Made by a program: the position numbers and the translations under genes
The notes under the pieces: model-generated
Told to the model about the DNA's origin: nothing
Databases searched by the model: none
Seen by the model: the letters and a program-made list of their open reading frames with translations, nothing else
In this document: one piece after another, positions 25,738-34,021 of the stretch
Position numbering within the stretch: the stretch's first letter is position 1
How the letters are laid out: the number at the start of each line of letters is the position of its first letter
Assembly: GCF_026130545.1 (NCBI RefSeq)
Contig: NZ_JAMOIM010000038.1
Coordinates: 1-46,659 of the forward strand
Length of the DNA: 46,659 bases
DNA from: Lichenifustis flavocetrariae
GTDB taxonomy: Bacteria; Pseudomonadota; Alphaproteobacteria; Rhizobiales; Beijerinckiaceae
Direction: 5' to 3'

Positions 25738-26151
25738 TCATACCGACATTGAGCCTTCGTCCGGCACTTGGCCGTTCGGCGTCATGCCATTCACGGCATT
25801 CGGCAGATGTTGGCTCAACTGAGACAGGAAGTCTCCCGGAGGCATTCCAGCTTGACCGGCCATGTCGTTCACACGATCCTGGCCGAAGACGTTCTGGAGC
25901 TGATCCGGGGTGACCGACTGGTTCGCACCATTCCCGACCCATGATTGGGCCACGTGGCCCAATCCGGCGCTCTGAAACTGTTGAAGCAGACCACCCAGCC
26001 CGCCGCCACCCATGCCGCCGGTGCCTGTGTTGCTCACGCTTCCCTGTTGGCTGCCGCCCAGGATGCTCGACAAGATGCTGCCCATTGGCGAGGAGGTGCT
26101 CCCCGCATTCCCGCCAAGAACGCTGCCGATGACGGATTCAAGAATACCCAT
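25738..26151 (-). CDS. YidB-like (DUF937) protein
   Basis: 137 residues. MGILESVIGSVLGGNAG, then a Gly/Ser-rich low-complexity stretch (GTGGMGGGGLGGLLQQFQ) and the diagnostic YidB core: GLGHVAQSWVGNGANQSVTP, DQLQNVFGQDRVNDMAGQAG, then PGDFLSQLSQHLPNAVNGMT. The cellular role is poorly known. AGAGGAGA lies upstream of the ATG. It is 27 bases downstream of the DUF2382 gene, beyond the palindrome at 26171-26184. Confidence 0.88.
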   Translation of the reverse strand: MGILESVIGSVLGGNAGSTSSPMGSILSSILGGSQQGSVSNTGTGGMGGGGLGGLLQQFQSAGLGHVAQSWVGNGANQSVTPDQLQNVFGQDRVNDMAGQAGMPPGDFLSQLSQHLPNAVNGMTPNGQVPDEGSMSV

Positions 26152-26170
26152 GGTGTTCTCCTCTCGAAGT

Positions 26171-26184
26171 GCCTGACGTCAGGC
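26171..26184. promoter_or_regulatory. 14-bp perfect palindrome between DUF2382 and YidB-like genes
   Basis: GCCTGACGTCAGGC spans the stop codon region of the DUF2382 gene and precedes the YidB ribosome-binding site. It could be a short attenuator/hairpin or an operator; no U-run follows, so termination would be weak. Confidence 0.4.
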
Positions 26185-26679
26185 TTTGCTAGCTTCTGGT
26201 TTGCGCGACAGATCGTCGATGATCGGGCGGCCCTCCGCGTCGACACGCTCCACGACAGCAGTCTGCCGTCTGAGCGAGACCGGCGTACGAGTAACCTCGG
26301 TCTCGACGCGCTGCCGAATGTGCAGCTCTTCCTTTAGGTAGAGCTGCTTCACGACGATGAAGCGCTCCTCGATCACGGGCACGATCGTCGTGTCGCCCTC
26401 GGTTCGGACCGTGGGTGCAACATCGACGATCTGTCCGACAGGTACTCGGCTCACGTCGATGACGTTGCGGTCGAGCGAGACCTCGGCCATGTCGTCGAAG
26501 GTCTCAGTCGTGGTCGACACCCTAACGGTGCCGACCACGGTGGCCTTCTTTGAGACCTCAAGCGTCTCTTCCAGAAGCTGCAAGGTCGCCGACGGCTCCG
26601 TCGTGACAGCAGCCTCGAACGATGAGGTGGCGAGACTCGTGTCGAGCTCCTCGTCAGGGGGCTGTTTGAGGGTCGACAT
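26179..26679 (-). CDS. DUF2382 (YsnF/AvaK-domain) protein
   Basis: 166 residues from ATG 26679 (MSTLKQPPDEELDTSLATSS), chosen because AAGAGGA lies upstream; a start at 26742 is possible but overlaps the previous gene. The DUF2382 domain has LQLLEETLEVSKKATVVGTV, VIEERFIVVKQLYLKEELHI and RQRVETEVTRTPVSLRRQTA, a repeated basic/acidic beta pattern. These proteins are linked to desiccation and general stress. It follows the larger DUF2382 gene by 34 bases, as a tandem relative. Confidence 0.85.
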   Translation of the reverse strand: MSTLKQPPDEELDTSLATSSFEAAVTTEPSATLQLLEETLEVSKKATVVGTVRVSTTTETFDDMAEVSLDRNVIDVSRVPVGQIVDVAPTVRTEGDTTIVPVIEERFIVVKQLYLKEELHIRQRVETEVTRTPVSLRRQTAVVERVDAEGRPIIDDLSRKPEASKA

Positions 26680-26713
26680 GAGTTCGATGTCCTCTTGCAG
26701 GAGACCTATATGG

Positions 26714-27865
26714 TCAGGCGGCCGTCCAGCGGCTTTTGGCATCAGCCGCCGAGGTCTTCAGTGTCACCTTGCTGTCGATCGACGCGACCCAGCTGGACGG
26801 GATCAGGTGGTGGCTGCCGCCTGAGGCCGGATCCATCTTCTTCAGCTTGATGTTCGCACCATCGAGGTGGTCGACAACGCCGACGTGCTGACCATCGGAA
26901 CCAACCACTTCCATGTCATCGACGATCTCGGTCGTGAAACCACTGATCAGGCCGGTCCGGGTGCCAACCTTGCGGCCATCCTCGATGTCGACCTTGGTGC
27001 TGCGGACGGTATCGGTGACGACCTGTGTCCGGTCCGAGGCGTCCTTACGGATGCCGATTTCCTCGACGACCCGGGTTGTCTTGGCCACGACGGCCTCCTC
27101 GTCGATCTCCTCCATTTCGATCGTGCGCTCCTTGAAGGCGTCGACACCGAGGTCGGCAACACCGACGGCACGGTCGACAGGGCGACGGTCGATGCTGACG
27201 GTTTCGTCACGCAAGCTGACGCTCTCGCTGACCGGCGTCTCGACAACGTAGCTGTGGACGCGGACCTTACCCCGGTTCACGGCGCGCTTGCCGACGTTCA
27301 GGGATTCCTCGACGACCTGCAGAACGTCGTCGGTCCCGGTACGCGCCGTAGAGCCGGGAGCCGCGGTTGATGCAAGAGTGGTCGCGCTCGACATGGCGGC
27401 GACGGGCACAGACTTAGTCTCCGTGGCGGTGGTCACAGATCTCAACGGTCCTGCGCCAGTATCGGCAACACCGCCCCCCGTAACCGTGGTTCCACCCGTC
27501 CAACCCTCGCTGCGCCACGTGGTCTCGCGCTCGCTCAGATCGACCGATCCGTGCTGTTCCAGGATTTGAATTGCCTCATCCACCTTGGTGTCATCGACGT
27601 GGGCGACAAGCATAATGCCGCCGCGGCGAAGGCCTTCCATATAGGTCGAGTGATCATCGGAACCGCCGAACATCTCTTCCACTGAGGCCCAAAAGCCCTT
27701 GCCTTCGGTTCCGGCCGGATCGACGTAATCGCCAGTCCCGGATGTTGCGGGTGAGATCTTCACATCAGTGTCCGAGACGCCCGCCTGTTTGAGCTGGAGG
27801 GCCGCGTTGTTGGCGTACTCGCGAGAGTCGTAGAAGGCCGTAAGTGTTTGCTTTGCCATGATCAT
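26714..27865 (-). CDS. Stress protein: YflT-like N-terminus, DUF2382 domain, DUF2171/PRC-like C-terminus
   Basis: 383 residues from ATG 27865 or 27859 (MAKQTLTAFYDSREYANNAA). Domains in order: a general-stress 17M/YflT-like module (residues about 1-100, GLRRGGIMLVAHVDDTKVDE, AIQILEQHGSVDL); a Thr/Ala-rich linker; DUF2382 (about 180-285, VLQVVEESLNVGKRAVNRGK, DETVSIDRRPVDRAV); and a C-terminal DUF2171/PRC-barrel-like part (MEVVGSDGQHVGVVDHLDGA, HHLIPSSWVASIDSKV). Such three-part proteins are common in desiccation-tolerant alphaproteobacteria. It is the first gene of the minus-strand group; a palindrome lies upstream at 27983-28015. Confidence 0.88.
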   Translation of the reverse strand: MIMAKQTLTAFYDSREYANNAALQLKQAGVSDTDVKISPATSGTGDYVDPAGTEGKGFWASVEEMFGGSDDHSTYMEGLRRGGIMLVAHVDDTKVDEAIQILEQHGSVDLSERETTWRSEGWTGGTTVTGGGVADTGAGPLRSVTTATETKSVPVAAMSSATTLASTAAPGSTARTGTDDVLQVVEESLNVGKRAVNRGKVRVHSYVVETPVSESVSLRDETVSIDRRPVDRAVGVADLGVDAFKERTIEMEEIDEEAVVAKTTRVVEEIGIRKDASDRTQVVTDTVRSTKVDIEDGRKVGTRTGLISGFTTEIVDDMEVVGSDGQHVGVVDHLDGANIKLKKMDPASGGSHHLIPSSWVASIDSKVTLKTSAADAKSRWTAA

Positions 27866-27925
27866 GTCCGGGTTACTTGAAGATCTGGGAGAGGAATTTG
27901 ATTGCGTAAATTGTGCGCTGACCAC

Positions 27926-28470
27926 CAGCCGACGTTTGCAGTTCGGCTCTGCCGGGTTAATTCCTGAATGACGACAAAACTAGATATGTTCTTTCGATCG
28001 AACGGTGGACATATCGAGCAGCAGCTATAGGTTGCAGCTCCTCGTCGCTGGTAACCAGACGAGCGAGAAACCTTGCAACACCACGATCACTCCATGTCGG
28101 AGCCGGACTGCTTCCTGCTTGGGCGAGTAAACTCCAAGCAAGTCCTCCCAGGAGGTCTTTGCAGCTCTAAAACGAGATTGAGGCGTTTCGGTTCCCATGT
28201 TTTCGATCATCGATATATGAGCGCCGAGCTTTGGAAATGGAGCGTCGGAACCAGAACCGAAGCGTTCTCACATCTCGCCAGCAACGACCTCTATGAATTT
28301 GCTCTAGGAAGGTAAGGCATGGCACTGCGAGCGTGACGCTGCATTGGCCCGATTTTTCCACCCACGGGCTCGTCGGAGCTGAACTTCGCCGACGCTGACG
28401 TGTTGAACGCCGTATCACACAACACGAACCGTCTCCTGTCGATCAGATTGCGGATGCGCGCCGGCGCGAA
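27926..28470. other. Intergenic region upstream of the DUF2382 group
   Basis: About 545 bases. It contains the probable promoter of the minus-strand stress genes, the palindrome at 27983-28015, and a small hairpin CCTCCCAGGAGG (about 28144-28155). Short frames are present but none resembles a known protein. Confidence 0.4.
27983..28015. promoter_or_regulatory. Operator-like palindrome upstream of the DUF2382 group
   Basis: Outer arms GATATGT (27983-27989) and ACATATC (28009-28015) enclose a 10-bp palindrome TTCGATCGAA (27994-28003). It sits about 120 bases upstream of the start of the first stress gene, a plausible place for a dimeric regulator site. No matching regulator is encoded nearby. 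Confidence 0.4.
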
Positions 28471-28656
28471 ATGGCAATCGAACATCTTCTGATTGGAACC
28501 CTGCGGTTCCTGGCACATCGGCACCCTGAATTGCTGGATGAGCTTGAAGCCAGTCTGGCCCATCTTTGGGACAAAGCCGACGATGTGCCGCGCGACGACG
28601 AGGCGGTGCGGGATGTCGCGCGGGTCTTCCTGAAAAGTCTACGCGCTGAAGCCTGA
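28471..28656 (+). CDS. Small acidic helical protein of unknown function
   Basis: 61 residues: MAIEHLLIGTLRFLAHRHPE, then LLDELEASLAHLWDKADDVP and RDDEAVRDVARVFLKSLRAE. Highly helical with no signal peptide or membrane segment. I do not recognise a family, but composition and codon use look genuine. No strong Shine-Dalgarno is visible. Confidence 0.5.
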   Translation: MAIEHLLIGTLRFLAHRHPELLDELEASLAHLWDKADDVPRDDEAVRDVARVFLKSLRAEA

Positions 28657-28669
28657 TCGCTCGGCGCGT

Positions 28670-28849
28670 CTACACGCGTCGTGATCCTTTTCGCAATGGC
28701 GCAACCGTCAGCGCCAACAAGCCAAACAACCCTGCCGCCCCTGCGACAGCCGCATCCCGAGCCCGCGACGTGAAGAACTCCTTGCGGGCGCGTTGCCGCG
28801 TTTCAGGTTGGTCGCGTCTCGCTGGGGTAACGCCTCGTGCATGAGGCAT
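28670..28849 (-). CDS. Small single-membrane-segment protein
   Basis: 59 residues from ATG 28849 (MPHARGVTPARRDQPETRQR). The N-terminal half is basic. A hydrophobic segment AAVAGAAGLFGLLALTVAP lies near residues 33-52, with a basic end (LRKGSRRV), so it would be a small membrane protein. It is convergent with the 61-residue gene (13 bases between stops). Unknown function; may be spurious. Confidence 0.35.
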   Translation of the reverse strand: MPHARGVTPARRDQPETRQRARKEFFTSRARDAAVAGAAGLFGLLALTVAPLRKGSRRV

Positions 28850-29018
28850 TATGGTTCGGGACCAAGCCGATGGCCCGACCGCATGTAAGGTGACGCAGCC
28901 GTTGTTGCGATGCAGGACCGCCCCGGACCTAACTTGCCCAACAGCGTCGCCGATCCCATCACCGCCAACAGAGGTCCGCATGCAAAATCGTCGTTGACAA
29001 CCCAAGCCTCATGTAAGG

Positions 29019-29535
29019 ACGAGGCTCGCATCGGTCAGAAGAACGGAATCGTGCGACAGTGGGCGAAGACAGGGTCGCGACCGCGCCAGCCAGCCGATCA
29101 GCGCTACGAGAGCGCCTATCTGTTCGGAGCCATCTGCCCCGCGCGCGGCACCGGGGCGGCGCTCGCCATGCCGCACGCCAACACCGAAGCGATGCAACTC
29201 CACCTCGACGAGATTGCCCGCACCGTGGCCAGGGGCGCGCATGCGGTCCTGCTCCTCGACCGGGCCGGGTGGCACACGACAGACGACCTCGTCATGCCAA
29301 AGAACCTGACGCTCATCTTCCTGCCGTCACGCTCGCCCGAGCTCAACCCCGTCGAAAACATCTGGCAGTACCTGCGAGCCAACTGGCTCTCAAACCGTGT
29401 GTTCGAAACCTACGACGCCATTATCGACGCCGCCTGCGATGCCTGGAACAAGCTCATCGAGCAGCCAAACACAATCACCTCAATCGGCATGCGAGAATGG
29501 GCTCAGATCGGTCAAACGTGATGCCCGTTGGTATT
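29019..29535 (+). pseudogene. IS630-family transposase, C-terminal remnant
   Basis: The frame enters at DEARIGQKNGIVRQWAKTGS (containing the first catalytic Asp) and includes VLLLDRAGWHTTDDL (second Asp) and LIFLPSRSPELNPVENIWQY (Glu), ending MREWAQIGQT at 29521. The sequence continues to the IS end CGTTGGTATTA (29525-29535). The DNA-binding N-terminus is missing. It is related to, but clearly different from, the remnant at 144-647, with the same terminal sequence. Confidence 0.87.
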
Positions 29536-29920
29536 ACATCTGGTATTTTTGAGACCGCGGTCCTGTGATGAGGTTATTTGCGGAAAAATGGTGGCTTCCA
29601 GCGGAAAGTCTTTGGGTAGCTTCACAGTCAGAGGCCGTTTCAAAGGGTGGTGCCGGGCCAGCTTAGACATCACCGGCCATTTGACATTTTGGCCGGACAA
29701 CCGTGCCGGTTCAAGCCAACCCCCTGCGGGCCGATGCCTATGGGGCTGTCCCCAAAAATTTCCGAAGCCGGAAACCCCGGGAGCTACCCCTCCCCCGCAT
29801 TGAACTTGAACCCGTCCCGGCCGCCCGGTCCCGAGTCGATGTCATGGCAGGCGATCAAGCCGGCCCAACAACAAAAGGAAACGACCAACGACTGACACTG
29901 CATCGAAAAAGCGCCCCGAC
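29536..29920. other. Intergenic region, no gene recognised
   Basis: About 385 bases between the IS630 remnant and the small transfer-associated gene. It includes GCCGGACAACCGTGCCGG (about 29691-29708, inverted repeat) and otherwise only short frames without family likeness. Confidence 0.4.
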
Positions 29921-30109
29921 ATGACCGTGTATTTCGTGCCGGACCGGGAAAACCCCTACTGGACCCCCATCGGGGCCGCAGGGGCACACAGCGACGGCGA
30001 AGGGTTCAGCCTCAGGCTCGATCTACTGCCGAACACCCCGGGCAACATCCAGCTCCGGAAGCGGAAGCCGAAGGAAGAGGCCGTACCGGCCGAGGAGGCG
30101 GGCGCGTAA
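29921..30109 (+). CDS. Small conserved protein typical of conjugative plasmids
   Basis: 62 residues: MTVYFVPDRENPYWTPIGAA, then GAHSDGEGFSLRLDLLPNTP and GNIQLRKRKPKEEAVPAEE. The pattern VPDRE..WTxIGAAxxHxDGxGFxLxLDxxP..xxIxLR is one I associate with short proteins near tra/mob genes on alphaproteobacterial plasmids; their function is not known. A relaxase fragment lies 570 bases downstream, which supports this setting. Confidence 0.6.
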   Translation: MTVYFVPDRENPYWTPIGAAGAHSDGEGFSLRLDLLPNTPGNIQLRKRKPKEEAVPAEEAGA

Positions 30110-30206
30110 GCGCCCCCCTCTTGCCGACCGGACGGCCGTCAGGAGGATCGGCCGTCCGAATCTTTCACAACCGTGAGCGTACCGGCTTTCGCCGGCACGC
30201 TTGCTG

Positions 30207-30672
30207 TCACCGTGCGTCCGCCCGGCGCCTCCAAGCCGCCCATAGCCGCTTCAGCCCCACTTCGATCACCCCGACCGTCAGCACGCACGAGACAACGACA
30301 ATCATCTTCGTGTTTTTGTCCGAGATGTTGAGGGGCGGCGTCCACAACCACCCGGCCGTGATCCTCAGAACGCCATAGCCGGCCGCCAGAAAAATGACCG
30401 CGGCAAGGACGAACGCCAGATGGCCGGGGCGCGGCCGGTCAAGCCAGCGGCCGAACGACTCTGCCAGAGGGTTCGGTTCGGCGGCAATCCCTGCTGTCGA
30501 CGAAACCGACGTCCTTCGGCGCTGCAGATCACGAGCAAGACGGCAAGCCCAGGCAGAAAGGGCGTATAGAATGGATCAACCGGCAGCCCTACGGCTTCCG
30601 ACCAATCAGCCAGCTGGTCGCGGCCGAGATAGGCGACCCCGAAGCACGCCAGAACGTAGATGCAGAAGCGGA
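30207..30672 (-). pseudogene. Membrane protein, frameshifted and 5'-truncated
   Basis: Two minus-strand frames together describe one protein. The upstream part reads FCIYVLACFGVAYLGRDQLA and PFYTPFLPGLAVLLVICSAE; after a shift near 30520 the downstream part reads PLAESFGRWLDRPRPGHLAF, then VLAAVIFLAAGYGVLRITAG and KMIVVVSCVLTVGVIEVGLK, ending at TGA 30207-30209. Four hydrophobic segments. I do not recognise the family. The start is lost where the relaxase fragment begins in the opposite direction. Confidence 0.5.
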
Positions 30673-30675
30673 TCG

Positions 30676-31188
30676 ACGTTCACCCGCAACCAGCTGGTGC
30701 GGCTGATCGGGGCGCATACGAAGGATGACGCGACGTTCAGGGCCGTTCTGGAGAAGGCCGAACAGTCGCCCGACCTGGTGCGGCTCGGCAAGGACAAGAA
30801 GGGGCAGGAGCGGTTCACCAGCCGGCAGCACCAAACGCTCGAGCAGCGCATGGAACGCCATGCCCGCCTTCTGCACGGCCAGAAGGGCAAGCATCGCGAT
30901 GTCGCCCCGCAATGGGCCGGTAAGAAGCTGTCGCTGGATCAGGATGAGGCCTCGCGGCACGTCCTGGCGGCACCGCGCTTGGCGGCCGTCATCGGTTATG
31001 CCGGCACCGACAAGAGCACCATGCTCGATGCCGCCCGCGAGTCTTGGGAAAAGGCCGGCTATACGATCAAAGGCGCGGCCCTGTCCGGCATCGCCGCCGA
31101 CGGCCTGAAGGAAGGAGCCGGGATCGACAGCAAGACCATCCACAGCCGCCTGTTCCAATGGGACCAGGGCCAGAACCTGCTCACCAAC
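30676..31188 (+). pseudogene. traA: TraA-type conjugative relaxase/helicase, internal fragment
   Basis: The frame reads STFTRNQLVRLIGAHTKDDA, then RFTSRQHQTLEQRMERHARL, and the helicase region SRHVLAAPRLAAVIGYAGTD / KSTMLDAARESWEKAGYTIK and GAALSGIAADGLKEGAGIDS. This is the part of Ti-type TraA between the relaxase domain and the first helicase motifs. Walker A is GYAGTDKS where GYAGTGKS is expected, so the P-loop is damaged. The relaxase N-terminus and most of the helicase are missing; Tn3 sequence follows at about 31189. Confidence 0.8.
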
Positions 31189-32849
31189 AAGGGGTCAGGA
31201 CACGAAAGTGCTCTGGGCGTCCGGTTCGTGCGAACGGATGTAGAACTCACGCCGCCAGCTGCGACGGCCGCTCGCGCAACGGGCTGAGCAGGCCGGGCCC
31301 GGGCTGGGCGTCAGCGGCCCAAACGTAGTCGCCGGTGAGACTGATGTGCTCCCATCCGAGCGGGGCAACGTGGCGCATCAAGTCGGGCGGGACCGCGACG
31401 CCCCGGCGGCGAGCGCATCGAAGGCGGCCTGCAGGTAGCGCGTGTTCCACAGGATGATAGCCGCGACCAGCAGGTTCAGCCCCGAGGCGCGGAAGGCTTG
31501 GTTCTCGAACGAGCGGTCGCGCAGCTCGCCCAGGCGGTGGAAGAACACCGCCCGCGCCAGCGCGTTGTGGGCCTCGCCCTTGTTCAGCCCGGCGTTGGCC
31601 CGCCGGCGCAGCTCGCCGCTGCGCAACCAGTCGAGCGTGAACAGGCTCCGTTCCACGCGGCCGATCTCCCGCAGGGCCACGGCCAGCCCATTCTGCCGCG
31701 GGTAGGCGGCCAGCCGGCGCAGCATGCCCGACGCGGACGCGTGGCCGGCGCCAACCGACACCGCCAGACGCAGTGCCTCGTCCCAGTGCGCCCGCACGTG
31801 GTCGGCATCGACGTTGCCGCCGACCATGCTGGCCAGCACGTCCGGCACGGCTTGGACGCGGAAGGTGTAGAGCCTGCGGTCCTTGAGGTCGCGCAGTCTG
31901 GGCGCAAAGCGGAAGCCGAGCAGGGCCAGCAGGCCGAACACCTGGTCGGTGGCACCCCCGGTGTCGGTGTAGTGCTCGATGATGCGCAGCCCGGTGCCGT
32001 GCTGGAGCAGCCCGTCCAGCACGTGCGGCGCCTCGGAGGCGGTCGCCGCGATGACCTTGGTGTGGAAGGGCCCGAACTGGTCGGAAACGTGGGTGTAGAA
32101 CGCGACTCCGGGCTCGTTGCCGTGCCGGGCGTTGACGTCGCCCAGCGCCTCGCCGCGGCCGCCCGCGCGGAAGAACTGGCCGTCCGAGCTGGACGTGGTG
32201 CCATCACCCCAAACCCTGGCCAGCGGCAGCGCCCGGTGGGCCTCGATCAGCCGGAACAGCAAGCAAGGCGTCCAGTGCGGCCAGCTGTATCGGGTCGATG
32301 CCGTCGATCATGGCCCGGTGCAGGGCCCGCTCGACCCGGATGCGAGCGTGGTGGATCACCAGCTCCAGCACCCTGGGCGTGGGCAGCAGGATGCGCCGGC
32401 GGCGTAGTTCCTCGACCAGCCGAATGGCGAGCTGGCCTGGCTTTCGGTTGGCCTGCGTCACGGGCGTGAGCCAGGCAACGAGGTCGCGGGCCTCAGCGCG
32501 GCCGAAGCCCCGGAAGGCGCCGTGACGCATCAGCTCGGCCAGCTGCTCGCGCTGGGTCTGGGGACGGTCGGAGCCGGTGCCGAGCACGGCCGTGTCGATG
32601 CCGAGTTGGTGCGCGACGAAGGCGACCATGGGGCGAGCGGCCTCTCGCCGGGTTCTAGGGCGCGGCCCGGATGGCGCAGGGCGCAAAGGAGCAGGGTATA
32701 GCCGAGCGGTTGGACGCGCTGCGCTGGGCCGCGACCAGCGTCAGGTCGTCGGGAGTCAGCGTGCAGTGGCGCACCACGTCGCGCTCGCCCGCGGGCAGGG
32801 CGAACAGCGCCGTCCATTGCTCGTCGCCCAGCAGCCTGCGTCGCGCCAT
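31189..32849 (-). pseudogene. tnpA: Second Tn3-family transposase, frameshifted with internal deletion
   Basis: ATG 32849: MARRRLLGDEQWTALFALPA. Further pieces lie in other frames: MVAFVAHQLGIDTAVLGTGS and LAIRLVEELRRRRILLPTPR. Near 32255 LAALDALL runs directly into [20 protein letters not shown], which implies that a large middle part has been deleted. The catalytic half is present: [51 protein letters not shown] and [19 protein letters not shown] last frameshift near 31390 leads to WEHISLTGDYVW and the stop at 31247-31249. GGGGTCAGGACACG at 31188 is probably its terminal repeat. Unrelated in detail to the 9.5-kb copy. Confidence 0.85.
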
Positions 32850-33008
32850 CCCAGCTCCCCTTCAACAAAGGGCGGGACGCTACGATGCCTGTCCGTCAGC
32901 CGAACAGAACCGTCAATGGAATGTCGGAGCCAGGCTGTTTATCAGGGTTTCCTGCAAACGATGGTGTTTCGGGAAACGCCGTGCGCAGCCCTGCAGCCCA
33001 GTCAGTAA

Positions 33009-33911
33009 CTACCCTTCAGCGGCCAATGTCGTCAGCCGGTCACGCAGCCAGCGTTGTGCCGAATGGCTGGTGGTCCGGTCATGCCAGACACTCGCGATGG
33101 TAAAGCCAGGGATGGTGAGTGGCGGGTCCAGCACCTGCACCCGATCCGACCAACCATCGGCGATCCGCCGTGGAATCAGAGCAATCATGTCGGACCGCGA
33201 TACGACCTCCGGCAGGATCAGGAAGCCCGACGTGGACAGGGCGACGGTGCGGCGGCGGCCGACGGCCTCCAGTGCCGCATCGGCAGGCCCTGAGAACCCG
33301 CCGCCCTGGGGAGACACGACAACGTGCTCCAAAGCGCAGAACACGTCTAGGCTGAGACGGCCCTGCACGGCCGGGTGTTCCTGCCGAGCGATCACTGCGT
33401 AACCCTCACGATAGAGCTGACGCTGGCGCATGGCCGCCGGTGCATGGTCCGGAGATGCCAAGGCCAGGTCAACCTCGCCGCGCTCCAACTGCGTGGCAAG
33501 CGCCAGCACGTCGAGGGCCCGCCAGGCGGTGCGGACCATGGGCGCCTCGGTCCTGAGTGCGACCGAGAAGCGGGTGAGCAGTGCATATTGCACGTAGTCG
33601 CTCGCGGCGATCACCAGGGTGGCCTGCATGGTTGCCGGGTCGAACGGCGTTCCATCTGCAACAACCCTGCGCACACCCTCCAGCGCCTCATGCAACGGCT
33701 GCTGAAGCTCGACTGCGCGCTGGGTTAGGACCATCCCGCGCTGTGCCGGAATGAGGAGGGGATCACCGAATGCGTCGCGAAGCCGCGCCAACCGGGCCGA
33801 CAAGGCAGGCTGGCTCAGGTTCAGGCGCTGGGCGGCACGCGTGACGTTCCCTTCCGTCAGGAGGGCTTCGAGCGTAGCCAGCAGGCCCAAATCGAGGTTC
33901 TTGGTATCCAT
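33009..33911 (-). CDS. LysR-family transcriptional regulator
   Basis: 300 residues from ATG 33911 (MDTKNLDLGLLATLEALLTE). The N-terminal winged HTH is GNVTRAAQRLNLSQPALSAR then LARLRDAFGDPLLIP. The periplasmic-binding-like effector domain follows (MQATLVIAASDYVQYALLTR, GEVDLALASPDHAPAAMRQR). It resembles the NodD/NahR-like branch of LysR proteins, which often sense aromatic compounds. Divergent from the MFS gene (about 110 bases between starts), so it most likely controls the three-gene operon to its right. Confidence 0.92.
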   Translation of the reverse strand: MDTKNLDLGLLATLEALLTEGNVTRAAQRLNLSQPALSARLARLRDAFGDPLLIPAQRGMVLTQRAVELQQPLHEALEGVRRVVADGTPFDPATMQATLVIAASDYVQYALLTRFSVALRTEAPMVRTAWRALDVLALATQLERGEVDLALASPDHAPAAMRQRQLYREGYAVIARQEHPAVQGRLSLDVFCALEHVVVSPQGGGFSGPADAALEAVGRRRTVALSTSGFLILPEVVSRSDMIALIPRRIADGWSDRVQVLDPPLTIPGFTIASVWHDRTTSHSAQRWLRDRLTTLAAEG

Positions 33912-34021
33912 GACTTCGATAACAACAGGCAGAAGGTTCGATTTCAACCCCGCAACGTGCCAGGCAATATGCCGAACAGGCTCGAGTTCCCGGAGCCTCT
34001 ATCAACAACGCGGATAGCAGA

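Noticed and set aside
28247-28266. GGAAC and CGTT considered as an EcfG-type stress promoter
   Set aside because: The spacer is only 11 bases where 16-17 is expected, and the orientation points away from the stress genes.
30394-30675. Upstream extension of the relaxase reading frame
   Set aside because: This part is antisense to the membrane-protein frames and lacks relaxase motifs; homology starts only at STFTRNQLV.
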